64,000 nt of DNA from Leptospirales bacterium (GTDB lineage Bacteria; Spirochaetota; Leptospiria; Leptospirales; Leptonemataceae), in NCBI GenBank assembly GCA_019694685.1, contig JAIBBM010000006.1:60464-124463 (forward strand), written 5' to 3'. Under the pieces are notes generated by a model. That model ran no database searches and had not been told where the DNA came from. It saw only the letters and a list, made by a program, of their open reading frames with translations. A program made the position numbers and the translations under genes. Numbering within the stretch: the stretch's first letter is position 1; each line of letters begins with the position of its first letter. Of this stretch, positions 44,462-53,004 are shown piece by piece.

Positions 44462-46671
44462 GTACAGCATCGCGATTGTTGCGATACCTGGAACAAAATG
44501 CAGGGCGTAAGCTCCCTCGCAAAGAAGTCTTGTCTGCTTTTAGCAGCACGGGCGCGTTCAAAGCAAAAGCAAAATCTTTTAGAAAAAGTCGGCAGGTAAG
44601 GGGTTACCAGGCCGAATCCGAAGTCGACGTACTGCTCGCCGAACTAAAGCTACTGAACCTGGTACGAACCGATGGCAATAAGATCATTCCTGCGAGTCCC
44701 TTTGCGGCCGTAGCCAAAGCATCTCTTTCTCCTTCTGGCGCGGTCTTTGGTGCCGTGAGAGGGGCAGATCCTGCGTCTCGTGATTTGTTCATTCCGGCAG
44801 CCAAAAGCATGAATGCACTGACCGGCGATCTTGTTCTCGTGAAGCTCACAGACAAAACCAGAGATCGATTCGAAGGAGAGGTCATTGAGATTCGGGAGAA
44901 AGCGCGTGAGCTTTATCGAATGAAGTTGCTCAGCGAACCAGTTCATCGCGGAATTCCTGGCGTTCTTCTTGATATACACTCTCGCATAACGGCCTGTTTG
45001 GCGACCCCGCGACTACCTGCGGATCTGGTAAGCAGGATGAAGCAAGATGTGGTCGTTGTGGTTCGCATGCCTGGGAAGACCATCATGCACATGGGTCTAC
45101 CTTTGCCGGAAGCTGAGTTTGTTCGGTTTGAAAGCGATACGGATATGGATCCGGATTATGCGCGTGTTCTCATGAAGCACAATCTCGATCCGGTGTATCC
45201 AGAAGTAGAAGGTTTACCGGAATATGATCAGGAAGCTTCAGAAGTAAAACCGGAGAATGTCTTTGATTGGAATTCACGCATTGATTTACGGGATCTTTAC
45301 ACGGTCACCATCGACGGGCCTGACTCGAAGGACTTTGATGATGCGATCAGTCTGAAGGTAGAGTCTCCGCGGCTCTGGAAACTTTATGTTCATATAGCAG
45401 ATGTTTCGCATTACGTAAGGATTGGAACAGACCTGGATCGTGAAGCGGCGCGTCGAGCTACCTCGGTGTATCTTGCCAATCGAGTGGTACCAATGTTGCC
45501 TCCTGTTCTTTCAGAAAACTTTTGTTCGCTCATCGCTGAAAGGAACAGACTGGCATTCACCTGCGAAATGGACGTCCGTCCAGACACAGGGGAGATTCTA
45601 AAGTATCAGATCTACAAGTCCGTGATACGCGTGGACAAGCGGCTCACCTACGATCTGGCAGAAACCATGCTGGATGAATCCGACAGCATGCTTGGGCGAG
45701 TCTGGTCGCTTGCGAAGGCACAGAAGGCTGCGCGATTGAAAGCAGGGCGCATCGACTTTGATATGCGCGAGCCAAAAGTGATCTATGATGCAGAAGGTAG
45801 AATAAAAGAAGTACTGTATCGCGAGCGGTTGAAGTCCAGCATGTTAATTGAAGAATGCATGCTTTCTGCGAACATCTGCACCGCTGAATTCCAGAGAAAG
45901 AAGGAAGCGCATACACTGTTTCGCGTTCACGAACCAATGGACGACATGAAGCTGGAAGCGCTCAATCACTTCCTCAAGATCTATGGAATCAATCTAGAAC
46001 TTCCGAATTCAGATCCGGAGAATATCAATCATGCGCTGAAGGTTGTTCATGAATTCACAGAGAAAGGAAAAAGCGTACAGAAAGGATCGACGCGCAAACT
46101 GGAAGGTGTGCCGCCCGATCGCATCTTTCAGATGTTGATGCTCAGATCCTTCATGCAGGCAAAGTACATGGGAGAGCCTCTGGGTCACTACGGCCTGGGC
46201 TTTCGCGACTACTGTCACTTCACCTCTCCTATTCGGAGGTATCCGGATCTTGTTGTGCATCGCGCTCTTCAAAACCTGATCCAGAAAAAGAAGCATGCAT
46301 ACACAGAAGCTGAAATTTCTGAACTCGGGTTTCATACTAGCGAGATGGAACGCAAGGCGATGGACGCAGAGCGCGATATCTGGAAACTGAAGATGCTTCG
46401 ATCCATTGAGAGAAGCGGACAAAAAAGCTTTCGCGGTTTCATTACTGGTTTTCGCCCGGACAGAGTGTTTCTGGAGTTGACTGACGTAAGTGTAGAAGCA
46501 ATTGTACTGCATATGCATCTCACTCGAGATATGGAATTGATTCTTCCAGATCCTTTTTCTGCATACATCAAGAAGCTCAGCCGGCCTGCGTTTCTGGGCG
46601 AAGTGTGGAATCTGGAGCTAGAACGTCTGGATGTAGAAGAGATGAGGCTGTTTGTAAAACCAGTCTGGTAA
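44458..46671 (+). CDS. rnr: Ribonuclease R, RNB-family 3'-5' exoribonuclease
   Basis: RNase R degrades structured RNA and, in E. coli, works with tmRNA on non-stop messages. The 737-residue protein has an N-terminal winged-helix-like region (1-75), cold-shock-like OB domains (about 75-250), and the RNB catalytic domain with TIDGPDSKDFDDAI (284-297), where Asp residues bind metal. RRYPDLVVHRAL and a C-terminal S1 domain (GFITGFRPDRVFLELTD) complete it. Length agrees with RNase R rather than the shorter RNase II. The N-terminus has a Lys/Arg-rich stretch (FKAKAKSFRKSRQ). It overlaps tsaB. Confidence 0.93.
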   Translation: MSTASRLLRYLEQNAGRKLPRKEVLSAFSSTGAFKAKAKSFRKSRQVRGYQAESEVDVLLAELKLLNLVRTDGNKIIPASPFAAVAKASLSPSGAVFGAVRGADPASRDLFIPAAKSMNALTGDLVLVKLTDKTRDRFEGEVIEIREKARELYRMKLLSEPVHRGIPGVLLDIHSRITACLATPRLPADLVSRMKQDVVVVVRMPGKTIMHMGLPLPEAEFVRFESDTDMDPDYARVLMKHNLDPVYPEVEGLPEYDQEASEVKPENVFDWNSRIDLRDLYTVTIDGPDSKDFDDAISLKVESPRLWKLYVHIADVSHYVRIGTDLDREAARRATSVYLANRVVPMLPPVLSENFCSLIAERNRLAFTCEMDVRPDTGEILKYQIYKSVIRVDKRLTYDLAETMLDESDSMLGRVWSLAKAQKAARLKAGRIDFDMREPKVIYDAEGRIKEVLYRERLKSSMLIEECMLSANICTAEFQRKKEAHTLFRVHEPMDDMKLEALNHFLKIYGINLELPNSDPENINHALKVVHEFTEKGKSVQKGSTRKLEGVPPDRIFQMLMLRSFMQAKYMGEPLGHYGLGFRDYCHFTSPIRRYPDLVVHRALQNLIQKKKHAYTEAEISELGFHTSEMERKAMDAERDIWKLKMLRSIERSGQKSFRGFITGFRPDRVFLELTDVSVEAIVLHMHLTRDMELILPDPFSAYIKKLSRPAFLGEVWNLELERLDVEEMRLFVKPVW

Positions 46672-46677
46672 GGGGGA

Positions 46678-47565
46678 ATGATGCGCGTCTGTCTCACAAT
46701 CAGCATTTTCGTATTTCTACTTTCCTGCAGGAGCGCGGCCACTCGGCATGAGCTAGAATATGGCGGACGCGCTCGCGAGTATCTGGTAATACCCGTGGAG
46801 CAGCCTCGCTCCATGATCTTCGTGCTTCATGGCGGTGGCGGCAAAGCAGCACATATGATACGACTGGCGGAAGGTCTGCCTGAAATCGCAAAGCAAAGAC
46901 ATATTCTGCTGGTGTATCCTCAGGGAATCGACAAGGGATGGAACGACGGGCGCGATACTAAGATATCCACGGCCATTTCGGAGAACGTAGACGATGCAGG
47001 GTTTCTGGATTCTCTGGCGCTCAAACTCGCCGCGGACTACAAGATCCCTGAAGATAAGATTTTTATTACTGGCATTTCCAACGGCGGAATGATGTCGCAG
47101 CGGCTTGCATGCGAAAGTCGGGCGTTTCGCGCGATCGCATCCGTGGCCGCCAATCTCCAGGAATCATTTGCGCCTAAATGTAAACCGTCCGCACCCATTT
47201 CTACTCTGTTCATACTCGGAACGGAAGATCCTCTTGTCCCTTACGGCGGCGGGGACATCTCTTTGTTCAAGAAGACCAGGGGTAGAGTCCTGTCCGCGGA
47301 TGCCACTCTGCAGTTCTGGCGATCGCATAACCAGTGCAATGCGGATTCTGTGAAGACGGATATTCCGGATGCTGTCAAAGACAACACAAGCGCGACAGCG
47401 GAAACCTGGTCTTGCGGGAATGCTCGAGTCAGATTGATACGAGTGCTTGGCGGGGGACACACATGGCCGGGAGGTTTGCAGTATCTACCGGAAGTTGTTG
47501 TGGGGCGCACGTCGCGTGATTTTTCTGCGAGCGAAGAGATCGTTCGATTCTTTCTGGGAGATTGA
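46678..47565 (+). CDS. Lipoprotein esterase of the PHB-depolymerase/feruloyl-esterase type
   Basis: The 295-residue product has a lipobox (FLLSC, Cys17) and an LpqC-type alpha/beta-hydrolase domain. The oxyanion motif is VLHGGGGKAAHM, the nucleophile lies in ITGISNGGMMSQRLAC, the Asp in LFILGTEDPLVPYGG, and the His in VLGGGHTWPGG. This matches secreted polyhydroxybutyrate depolymerases and feruloyl esterases. Without any PHB genes nearby, the substrate remains open. It starts 6 bases after rnr and overlaps the cyclase gene by ATGA. Confidence 0.88.
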   Translation: MMRVCLTISIFVFLLSCRSAATRHELEYGGRAREYLVIPVEQPRSMIFVLHGGGGKAAHMIRLAEGLPEIAKQRHILLVYPQGIDKGWNDGRDTKISTAISENVDDAGFLDSLALKLAADYKIPEDKIFITGISNGGMMSQRLACESRAFRAIASVAANLQESFAPKCKPSAPISTLFILGTEDPLVPYGGGDISLFKKTRGRVLSADATLQFWRSHNQCNADSVKTDIPDAVKDNTSATAETWSCGNARVRLIRVLGGGHTWPGGLQYLPEVVVGRTSRDFSASEEIVRFFLGD

Positions 47566-49202
47566 CTTTGAAGATTACATACACCAACGATTGCACAGTG
47601 GAAGAGACAGACTCGTCTCTGAGTTTGCTTCAAATCTCCTTGAAACATGAAATACCGCACACGCACGTTTGCGGTGGAAATGCGCGTTGTTCTACGTGTA
47701 GAATACTGGTTCTAAAGGGAGCAGAAAACCTCGAACCACGCAACGAAGCTGAAACGGCACTCGCACTCAGAAAAGGCTTCACGGACGACATTCGCGTGGC
47801 CTGCCAGACTCGCGCGCATGGAGATGTTACGGTTCGTCGTCTGGTCATTGATCAGGATGACATCCGCGAAATTGTGGGAACGTCCATTCACACGACGGGG
47901 CGAGAAATGAATCTCGCGATTCTATTCAGCGACATTCGCAGCTTCACTCCTTTTTCAGAGAATCATCTTCCGTACGATGTTGTTCACATTCTCAATCGAT
48001 ACTTCAATGCGATGGGAGAAGTGATCTTGCGAAATGGCGGGATCATCGATAAGTACATTGGAGACGGATTGATGGCAATCTTCGGATTGAATTCATCTGA
48101 CGCTCGCACCGCCTGCTTGAATGCTGTTCGCGCTGGTTCATCCATGCTCGCGGAATTAGAACATGTGAATCGATATTTGCAGAGAACGTTCCAGGTGAAT
48201 TTCAACATTGGCGTGGGCGTTCACTACGGCGAGATGATCGTGGGAGAAATGGGACACCCCAAGAAAGTGCAGTTCACGGCACTCGGTGATAATGTGAACA
48301 TGGCAAGCAGGATTGAATCTGCAACCAAGAAGGCTGGCGTTCCGTTTTTGATTTCAGATGCGGTCTACGAGCACGTGAAGGACCAGGTGACGCGTGGAAA
48401 AGTATTCAGCGCTCCGTTGAAAGGGAAGACAGGCAGATTCAAGCTCTACGAAATTGTGGAAGTAGCTCCGGGTCAGGGCGGGACGTCTGAACAGTACCAG
48501 CTTCCGCTGTTGCAGAAGATGCAGATTGCTCAGGACACGTGGGCATTCTTGCTCGATACATCGCTGAACGACTATGCGTTTGAGCCCGGACAGTTCGCGG
48601 ATTTGACTCTGCCAGAGATGGAATCTGTGCCGGGCCAATCGACTCGCACGTTCTCCATTGCCTCTTCGCCTGATCGATCCGACGCGCTGATGTTCGTATC
48701 GCGGATGCGCAACAGTCCCTTCAAGAATGCTCTCATGAAACTGCCCGAAGGTGCTCCGATCTTCGTGAGTCCAGCCATGGGCGAGATGACAATCAAAAAT
48801 ACTCCGGCCCCTCTTGCGTTTATTGCAGGCGGAATTGGAATCACTCCGTTTCACAGCATGGTGAGCTGGGTTCTAAAAGAGAAGCCGGGAACAGAGGTGT
48901 ATCTGTTCTATTCGATTCGTTCCCTGGAGCTGGCGGCATTTCTAGACGAATTTGAAACGTATGCTGCTGAATTTCCAAACTTTCATTTCATTCCAACCTT
49001 GACGGAAGCAGATAGTCCAGGGTGGAAGTATGAGAGAGGCAGAATCGATAAAGTAATGATTCGCAAGTATGTGCCCCGGGACGCCTATCCGGTGTTCTAT
49101 GTGGCCGGCCCTTCTCGTATGGTGACTGGAATGCGGGAACTCCTGGTCCAGATGGGCGTATTTGACCACGATATACACAGCGAAGAGTTTCTGGGCTATT
49201 GA
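47562..49202 (+). CDS. [2Fe-2S] ferredoxin - class III nucleotide cyclase - FAD/NAD(P)H reductase fusion
   Basis: The 546-residue soluble protein has three parts. Residues 1-97 form a [2Fe-2S] ferredoxin with Cys37-x5-Cys43-x2-Cys46 and Cys81. Residues 113-300 are a class III cyclase with metal Asp124 (FSDIRSF) and Asp168, Lys164 and Thr239 at the base-specifying places (IIDKYIGDG, VQFTALGDNVN), and Asn246/Arg250 for catalysis. These favour ATP over GTP. Residues 315-546 are a ferredoxin-NADP reductase-type module with RTFSIASS for FAD and IAGGIGITPFHSM for NAD(P)H. All key residues are present. NAD(P)H oxidation could pass electrons to the cluster and modulate cAMP synthesis. It overlaps the esterase and trhP lies just after. 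Confidence 0.9.
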   Translation: MTLKITYTNDCTVEETDSSLSLLQISLKHEIPHTHVCGGNARCSTCRILVLKGAENLEPRNEAETALALRKGFTDDIRVACQTRAHGDVTVRRLVIDQDDIREIVGTSIHTTGREMNLAILFSDIRSFTPFSENHLPYDVVHILNRYFNAMGEVILRNGGIIDKYIGDGLMAIFGLNSSDARTACLNAVRAGSSMLAELEHVNRYLQRTFQVNFNIGVGVHYGEMIVGEMGHPKKVQFTALGDNVNMASRIESATKKAGVPFLISDAVYEHVKDQVTRGKVFSAPLKGKTGRFKLYEIVEVAPGQGGTSEQYQLPLLQKMQIAQDTWAFLLDTSLNDYAFEPGQFADLTLPEMESVPGQSTRTFSIASSPDRSDALMFVSRMRNSPFKNALMKLPEGAPIFVSPAMGEMTIKNTPAPLAFIAGGIGITPFHSMVSWVLKEKPGTEVYLFYSIRSLELAAFLDEFETYAAEFPNFHFIPTLTEADSPGWKYERGRIDKVMIRKYVPRDAYPVFYVAGPSRMVTGMRELLVQMGVFDHDIHSEEFLGY

Positions 49203-49235
49203 TTGCTTCTGCGAGGGATGCCGGCAAACCTGGTT

Positions 49236-50585
49236 ATGAAAAAGCCAGAGTTGCTCTTGCCAGCCGGCAGCCTTGAGAAGATGCGCATTGCATTTGATTT
49301 TGGTGCCGATGCAGTGTATGCAGGCCAGCCGCGTTACAGTCTTCGTGCGCGTAACAACGAGTTCAGGATGGAAGAACTCGCGATCGGTATCTCCGAGGCT
49401 CATGCGCGCGGAAAAAAGTTTTATGTAACATCTAACATCATCGCGCACAACAATAAGATCAAAAGCTTTCTCAAAGATATGGCAGAAGTGGCTGCTATGA
49501 AACCGGATGCAGTCATCATGGCAGACCCTGGTTTGATTTATCTGGTGCGCGAAAACTGGCCGGAGCTTCCGATTCACCTTTCCGTGCAGGCTTCTACGAC
49601 GAACTACGCTGCGGTGAAATTCTGGGCAAAGCAAGGCGTAGAAAGAATCATTTTGTCGCGCGAACTTTCGTTGAAAGAAGTAGAAGAAATCAAAATGCAA
49701 TGTCCGGAAACGGAAATTGAAGTGTTCGTTCACGGTGCACTCTGCATCGCCTATTCTGGTCGTTGTCTTCTTTCGGGGTATTTCAATAAGCGTGATCCGA
49801 ACCAGGGAGTTTGTACAAACGCTTGCAGATGGGAATACACTCTTCATCCGGCCGCGATCGATGATTCTCCTCGTCATCCACTGGGGGAGTATGAGTATCT
49901 TCTTACAGAAGCCACGAGACCGGGTGAATTCATGCCCATCATGGAAGATGAACACGGGACATACATATTGAATTCACGTGATCTTCGCGCCATTCAGCAT
50001 GTGCCGGATTTGATGAAAATGGGAGTGGAAAGTCTCAAGATTGAAGGTCGCACAAAATCTCTGTACTACGTGGCACGTGTGACTCGCGCGTATCGCAAGG
50101 CCATTGATGATATGGCAGCGGGCCTTCCTTTTGATGAATCGCTCATCGAGGATTTGGAGCATCTTGCCAACCGCGGTTACACACCCGGGTTCTTTGGTGG
50201 TACAATTCCAGGAGACGCTCACAACGATGGTGCGGCTGTATCGCGTTCGGACAAATCGCGTTTCTGCGGTATGGTAGCGTCTTATGACTCGAACACAAAG
50301 AGAGGATTCATTCACGTGCGAAACTTCATGGCGCGTGGAGATGAAATCGAAGTTCTAGTGCCGTCCGGCAATCACAGGTTCGTAATTTCTGAAATGTATG
50401 ACGAGTCTGGAAATCCTCTTGAGGTAGCGCCCGGAAATGGATGGAAGATCCACGTTCCTATGGATGCGGATCTAACAGGTGGTTTTGTAGTTCGCATTGC
50501 ATCTGAAGATTCCAGAGTCTCTGGAGAAACTGACGCGTGGAAAAGTCCAGTGCAACGTGACCTTACTGCTGTTAGCGCTTCATGA
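49236..50585 (+). CDS. trhP: U32-family tRNA hydroxylation protein
   Basis: TrhP (YegQ) belongs to peptidase family U32 and is needed in E. coli for 5-hydroxyuridine formation in the tRNA wobble position, from prephenate. The 449-residue protein matches closely: KPELLLPAGSLEKM, GADAVYAGQPRYSLRARNNEF, and the Cys-rich core VFVHGALCIAYSGRCLLS with GVCTNACRWEY, likely an iron-sulfur site. ATG 49236 fits the E. coli N-terminus; ATG 49218 and TTG 49203 are in frame but lack a suitable ribosome-binding site spacing. It closes the plus-strand run that began at 43073 and converges on the PRPP-synthetase-like gene. Confidence 0.9.
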   Translation: MKKPELLLPAGSLEKMRIAFDFGADAVYAGQPRYSLRARNNEFRMEELAIGISEAHARGKKFYVTSNIIAHNNKIKSFLKDMAEVAAMKPDAVIMADPGLIYLVRENWPELPIHLSVQASTTNYAAVKFWAKQGVERIILSRELSLKEVEEIKMQCPETEIEVFVHGALCIAYSGRCLLSGYFNKRDPNQGVCTNACRWEYTLHPAAIDDSPRHPLGEYEYLLTEATRPGEFMPIMEDEHGTYILNSRDLRAIQHVPDLMKMGVESLKIEGRTKSLYYVARVTRAYRKAIDDMAAGLPFDESLIEDLEHLANRGYTPGFFGGTIPGDAHNDGAAVSRSDKSRFCGMVASYDSNTKRGFIHVRNFMARGDEIEVLVPSGNHRFVISEMYDESGNPLEVAPGNGWKIHVPMDADLTGGFVVRIASEDSRVSGETDAWKSPVQRDLTAVSAS

Positions 50586-51464
50586 TTTTTGCATTTCATT
50601 CAGCATAGATTGAATCGCGGAGGCAAGCATTCCGCTTACGTCAATCTGGTTGGACGGATGGGTGATTGTATTGCATGAAGCAATCGTCGCCGCTCCGGAA
50701 GCTTTCAAATCTTCGAACGCGCTTCCATGAAACAACGGGTGCACTGCAATGCAAACGGGAGAAAATCCCTGAGCTCGAATGAGCTCCGTGGCTACGATCA
50801 TGGTTCTGGCGCTTGAGATCATATCATCCACCAGAACCGGCGTGCGTCCCACTGGAAGATTTTCGAGGCCCTGGATTTCTACTTCCCTATCTCCCAGTCT
50901 TTGTTTTTCGAGAACGATGCAGGGATGTGCGCGGGCGATTTCTGCGGCCCATTGTCTGCTTTCCGCGTCCGGTCCAATGATCAACGGTTCGGGCACAGTT
51001 TTCTCAACCCAGTCCGCAATCAAAGAAGCAGCGTGCAGGGAAACGGCAGGAATGGAATAGATTTCAGAAAGAGAAGAGATCCTGTGCAGATGCGGATCGA
51101 TGGTGATCAACCAGTCAAAGCCAGCGCTGATCATCTTTGCGAAGGTCCGCGATGTGATTGCTTCTCCGGGCTGAAATCGTCTATCCTGCCTCATGTAACA
51201 GAGGTAAGGTGCTGCAAGGCCGACAGATGCCGCGCCCTGTTCTCGCAGCGCATCTGCTAGAAACAACAAAGAAGGGATGCGCGCATCCGGATCGCGCAGG
51301 GAGCATAGAATTGCTGTGTGCTTATTTCTGACCTGATCCAGAATGCGAATGTAGGTTTCTCCATCCGGAAATTTTCTGGAATTCAGATTCCCCGCATCGA
51401 ACTGTCCTGCGCGACACACAGACGTGGCCAGTGTTTGATTTTCCCCCAGACAGAATAGAATCAT
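50580..51464 (-). CDS. Ribose-phosphate pyrophosphokinase-like protein
   Basis: The 294-residue protein resembles PRPP synthetase. KFPDGETYIRI is at the ATP/ribose region, PYLCYMRQDRRFQPGEAITSRTFAKMI is the nucleotide-binding flag area (in part), ITIDPHLHRI the metal site, IGPDAESRQWA and the PRPP loop VLVDDMISSARTM. It belongs to a divergent group, shorter than E. coli Prs (315), often found next to thymidine/AMP phosphorylases, as here (ATGA overlap). It may make PRPP from ribose released by its partner. A housekeeping prs presumably lies elsewhere. Confidence 0.82.
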   Translation of the reverse strand: MILFCLGENQTLATSVCRAGQFDAGNLNSRKFPDGETYIRILDQVRNKHTAILCSLRDPDARIPSLLFLADALREQGAASVGLAAPYLCYMRQDRRFQPGEAITSRTFAKMISAGFDWLITIDPHLHRISSLSEIYSIPAVSLHAASLIADWVEKTVPEPLIIGPDAESRQWAAEIARAHPCIVLEKQRLGDREVEIQGLENLPVGRTPVLVDDMISSARTMIVATELIRAQGFSPVCIAVHPLFHGSAFEDLKASGAATIASCNTITHPSNQIDVSGMLASAIQSMLNEMQKS

Positions 51465-52972
51465 GGCGCACCTTCGCTCATCTGTAGAAAGTCTTCCTGT
51501 CTTGCGTAATAGTCGAGCGCATATTCCAGCTGGCCTCGCGAATCAGCGTGAAGAGTGAACAACAAATCCCCCCTGGAGATGCGTGTTCCCGCGGGAGCGA
51601 GAAATTCAATGCCCGCACAAGGGTCTGCGGGCGCGCCCACCAGCTTTGCGAGGCGCGCGATCTTCCTGTTGTTGACACTCGTGATTCTGCCGCTTCTATC
51701 TGAAACGATGTCGTGTTGAAACTGTGCCTTTCGCGGTTCGCGAAAGCCGCCTTGAGCTTCGCAAATGTTCATGAAGCGAGATAATGCTCTTCCGGATGTT
51801 AGTGTTTCCAGGGCCATTTCTTCACCCTGGCCCTGGATTGCCTTCCCGCATTGCTCTAGAATTTGTCCGGCAATTAGAATGGATTTCGATTTAAGATCAT
51901 GTGGCGCATCGTTTGCGTTGTGCAATACGCAAAGTACATCGCGAGCCTCGAGCGCTGGTCCAATTCCTCGGCCTACGGGCTGGGACCCATCCGTGATTAC
52001 GGTCTGCACTGTCAGCCCAATGGCCGCTCCAATGTCTTCGAAGAGATCGCTCAGTCTTTTTGCCTCTGCTTCACTTCTTACTTTTGCTGTTTCTCCCACA
52101 GGAATATCGAGCACCACATGCGTTGCCCCAACCGCTGCCTTCTTTGATAGAACGGATGCGATCATCTGGCTTTCGCTATCTATGTCCAGAGCGCGTTCTA
52201 CTCGAATGAATATGTCATCTGCCGGGCTGAGTTTAGCCGATCCGCCCCAGGCGATGCATCCGCCAAATTTCTCAACGACTCTGCGAATTTCCGGGAGGGA
52301 CAGATTCACAGGAGCCATGACTTCCATTGTATCCGCTGTTCCCGCGGGAGAAGTAATGGCTCTGGAAGAAGTCTTCGGAATCAGGATTCCATTTTCCGCC
52401 ACGATCGAAACCACGATGGGAGTTGTGCGATTTCCTGGAATTCCACCTACGCAGTGTTTGTCGGCGACGATCCCCGGCCACGTCATTCTCTGCCCTGCAT
52501 TGAGCATGGCCCGCGTCAGGCCCAGAACTTCTCCTCGATCGAGCTTGCTTGCGACACAACCCGCGATGAAGGCTGAGAGGTGGACTCCTGAATAATATCC
52601 GTGAACAATATCTTGAATGATGATATCGTAGTGTTCCTGTTCCAGTCTTCTGCCATAGATTTTCGCCCGCACGAGGCTCATGGAATCGAGCGCACTCAAA
52701 TGGCTGACGCGGATGGTATCTCCGTCCGACGCGCCGAGAATTTCGAACGCGCGGTTGGAAAGAGACGCTTCCCCGGGACCCAGAATGTTTCCCGTCACTG
52801 CATTGACTGTGGCCACAATTGTCTTACCGCGGCAGCTGATCTGCACCCGCATCAGACTTGTAATCCCTTCTGAAACGCAGACGCTCGAATCGGAGCGCAT
52901 AAAAACGATGTACTCCTGTTGCGTGTCGATTCCCAGCTTTCGCAAGACAAGTTGATTGGGTTGCCCTTGCAT
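51461..52972 (-). CDS. AMP phosphorylase/thymidine phosphorylase-family enzyme
   Basis: The 503-residue protein has an extra N-terminal domain of about 85 residues as in archaeal AMP phosphorylase. The phosphorylase core follows: VADKHCVGGIPGNRTTPIVV, IPKTSSRAITSPAGTADTMEV and CIAWGGSAKLSPADD. AMP phosphorylase releases ribose-1,5-bisphosphate and adenine from AMP; bacterial members of this branch are usually annotated as thymidine phosphorylases. ATG 52972 has GGGCGAAG upstream; a form starting at 53008 would reach into cusA. It is 32 bases after cusA and coupled with the PRPP-synthetase-like gene. Confidence 0.85.
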   Translation of the reverse strand: MQGQPNQLVLRKLGIDTQQEYIVFMRSDSSVCVSEGITSLMRVQISCRGKTIVATVNAVTGNILGPGEASLSNRAFEILGASDGDTIRVSHLSALDSMSLVRAKIYGRRLEQEHYDIIIQDIVHGYYSGVHLSAFIAGCVASKLDRGEVLGLTRAMLNAGQRMTWPGIVADKHCVGGIPGNRTTPIVVSIVAENGILIPKTSSRAITSPAGTADTMEVMAPVNLSLPEIRRVVEKFGGCIAWGGSAKLSPADDIFIRVERALDIDSESQMIASVLSKKAAVGATHVVLDIPVGETAKVRSEAEAKRLSDLFEDIGAAIGLTVQTVITDGSQPVGRGIGPALEARDVLCVLHNANDAPHDLKSKSILIAGQILEQCGKAIQGQGEEMALETLTSGRALSRFMNICEAQGGFREPRKAQFQHDIVSDRSGRITSVNNRKIARLAKLVGAPADPCAGIEFLAPAGTRISRGDLLFTLHADSRGQLEYALDYYARQEDFLQMSEGAP

Positions 52973-53004
52973 CTTCGCCCTGCCTGACCTGCAAGGGTTC
53001 CCTG

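Noticed and set aside
48942..49955. Minus-strand open frame of 337 codons
   Set aside because: It lies antisense to the cyclase fusion and trhP, both of which have strong family motifs. The translation is rich in Cys, His and Arg and resembles no protein.
51765..52595. Plus-strand open frame of 276 codons
   Set aside because: It is antisense to the AMP/thymidine phosphorylase gene, whose motifs are intact. The Ser/Pro/Arg-rich translation is typical of a shadow frame.
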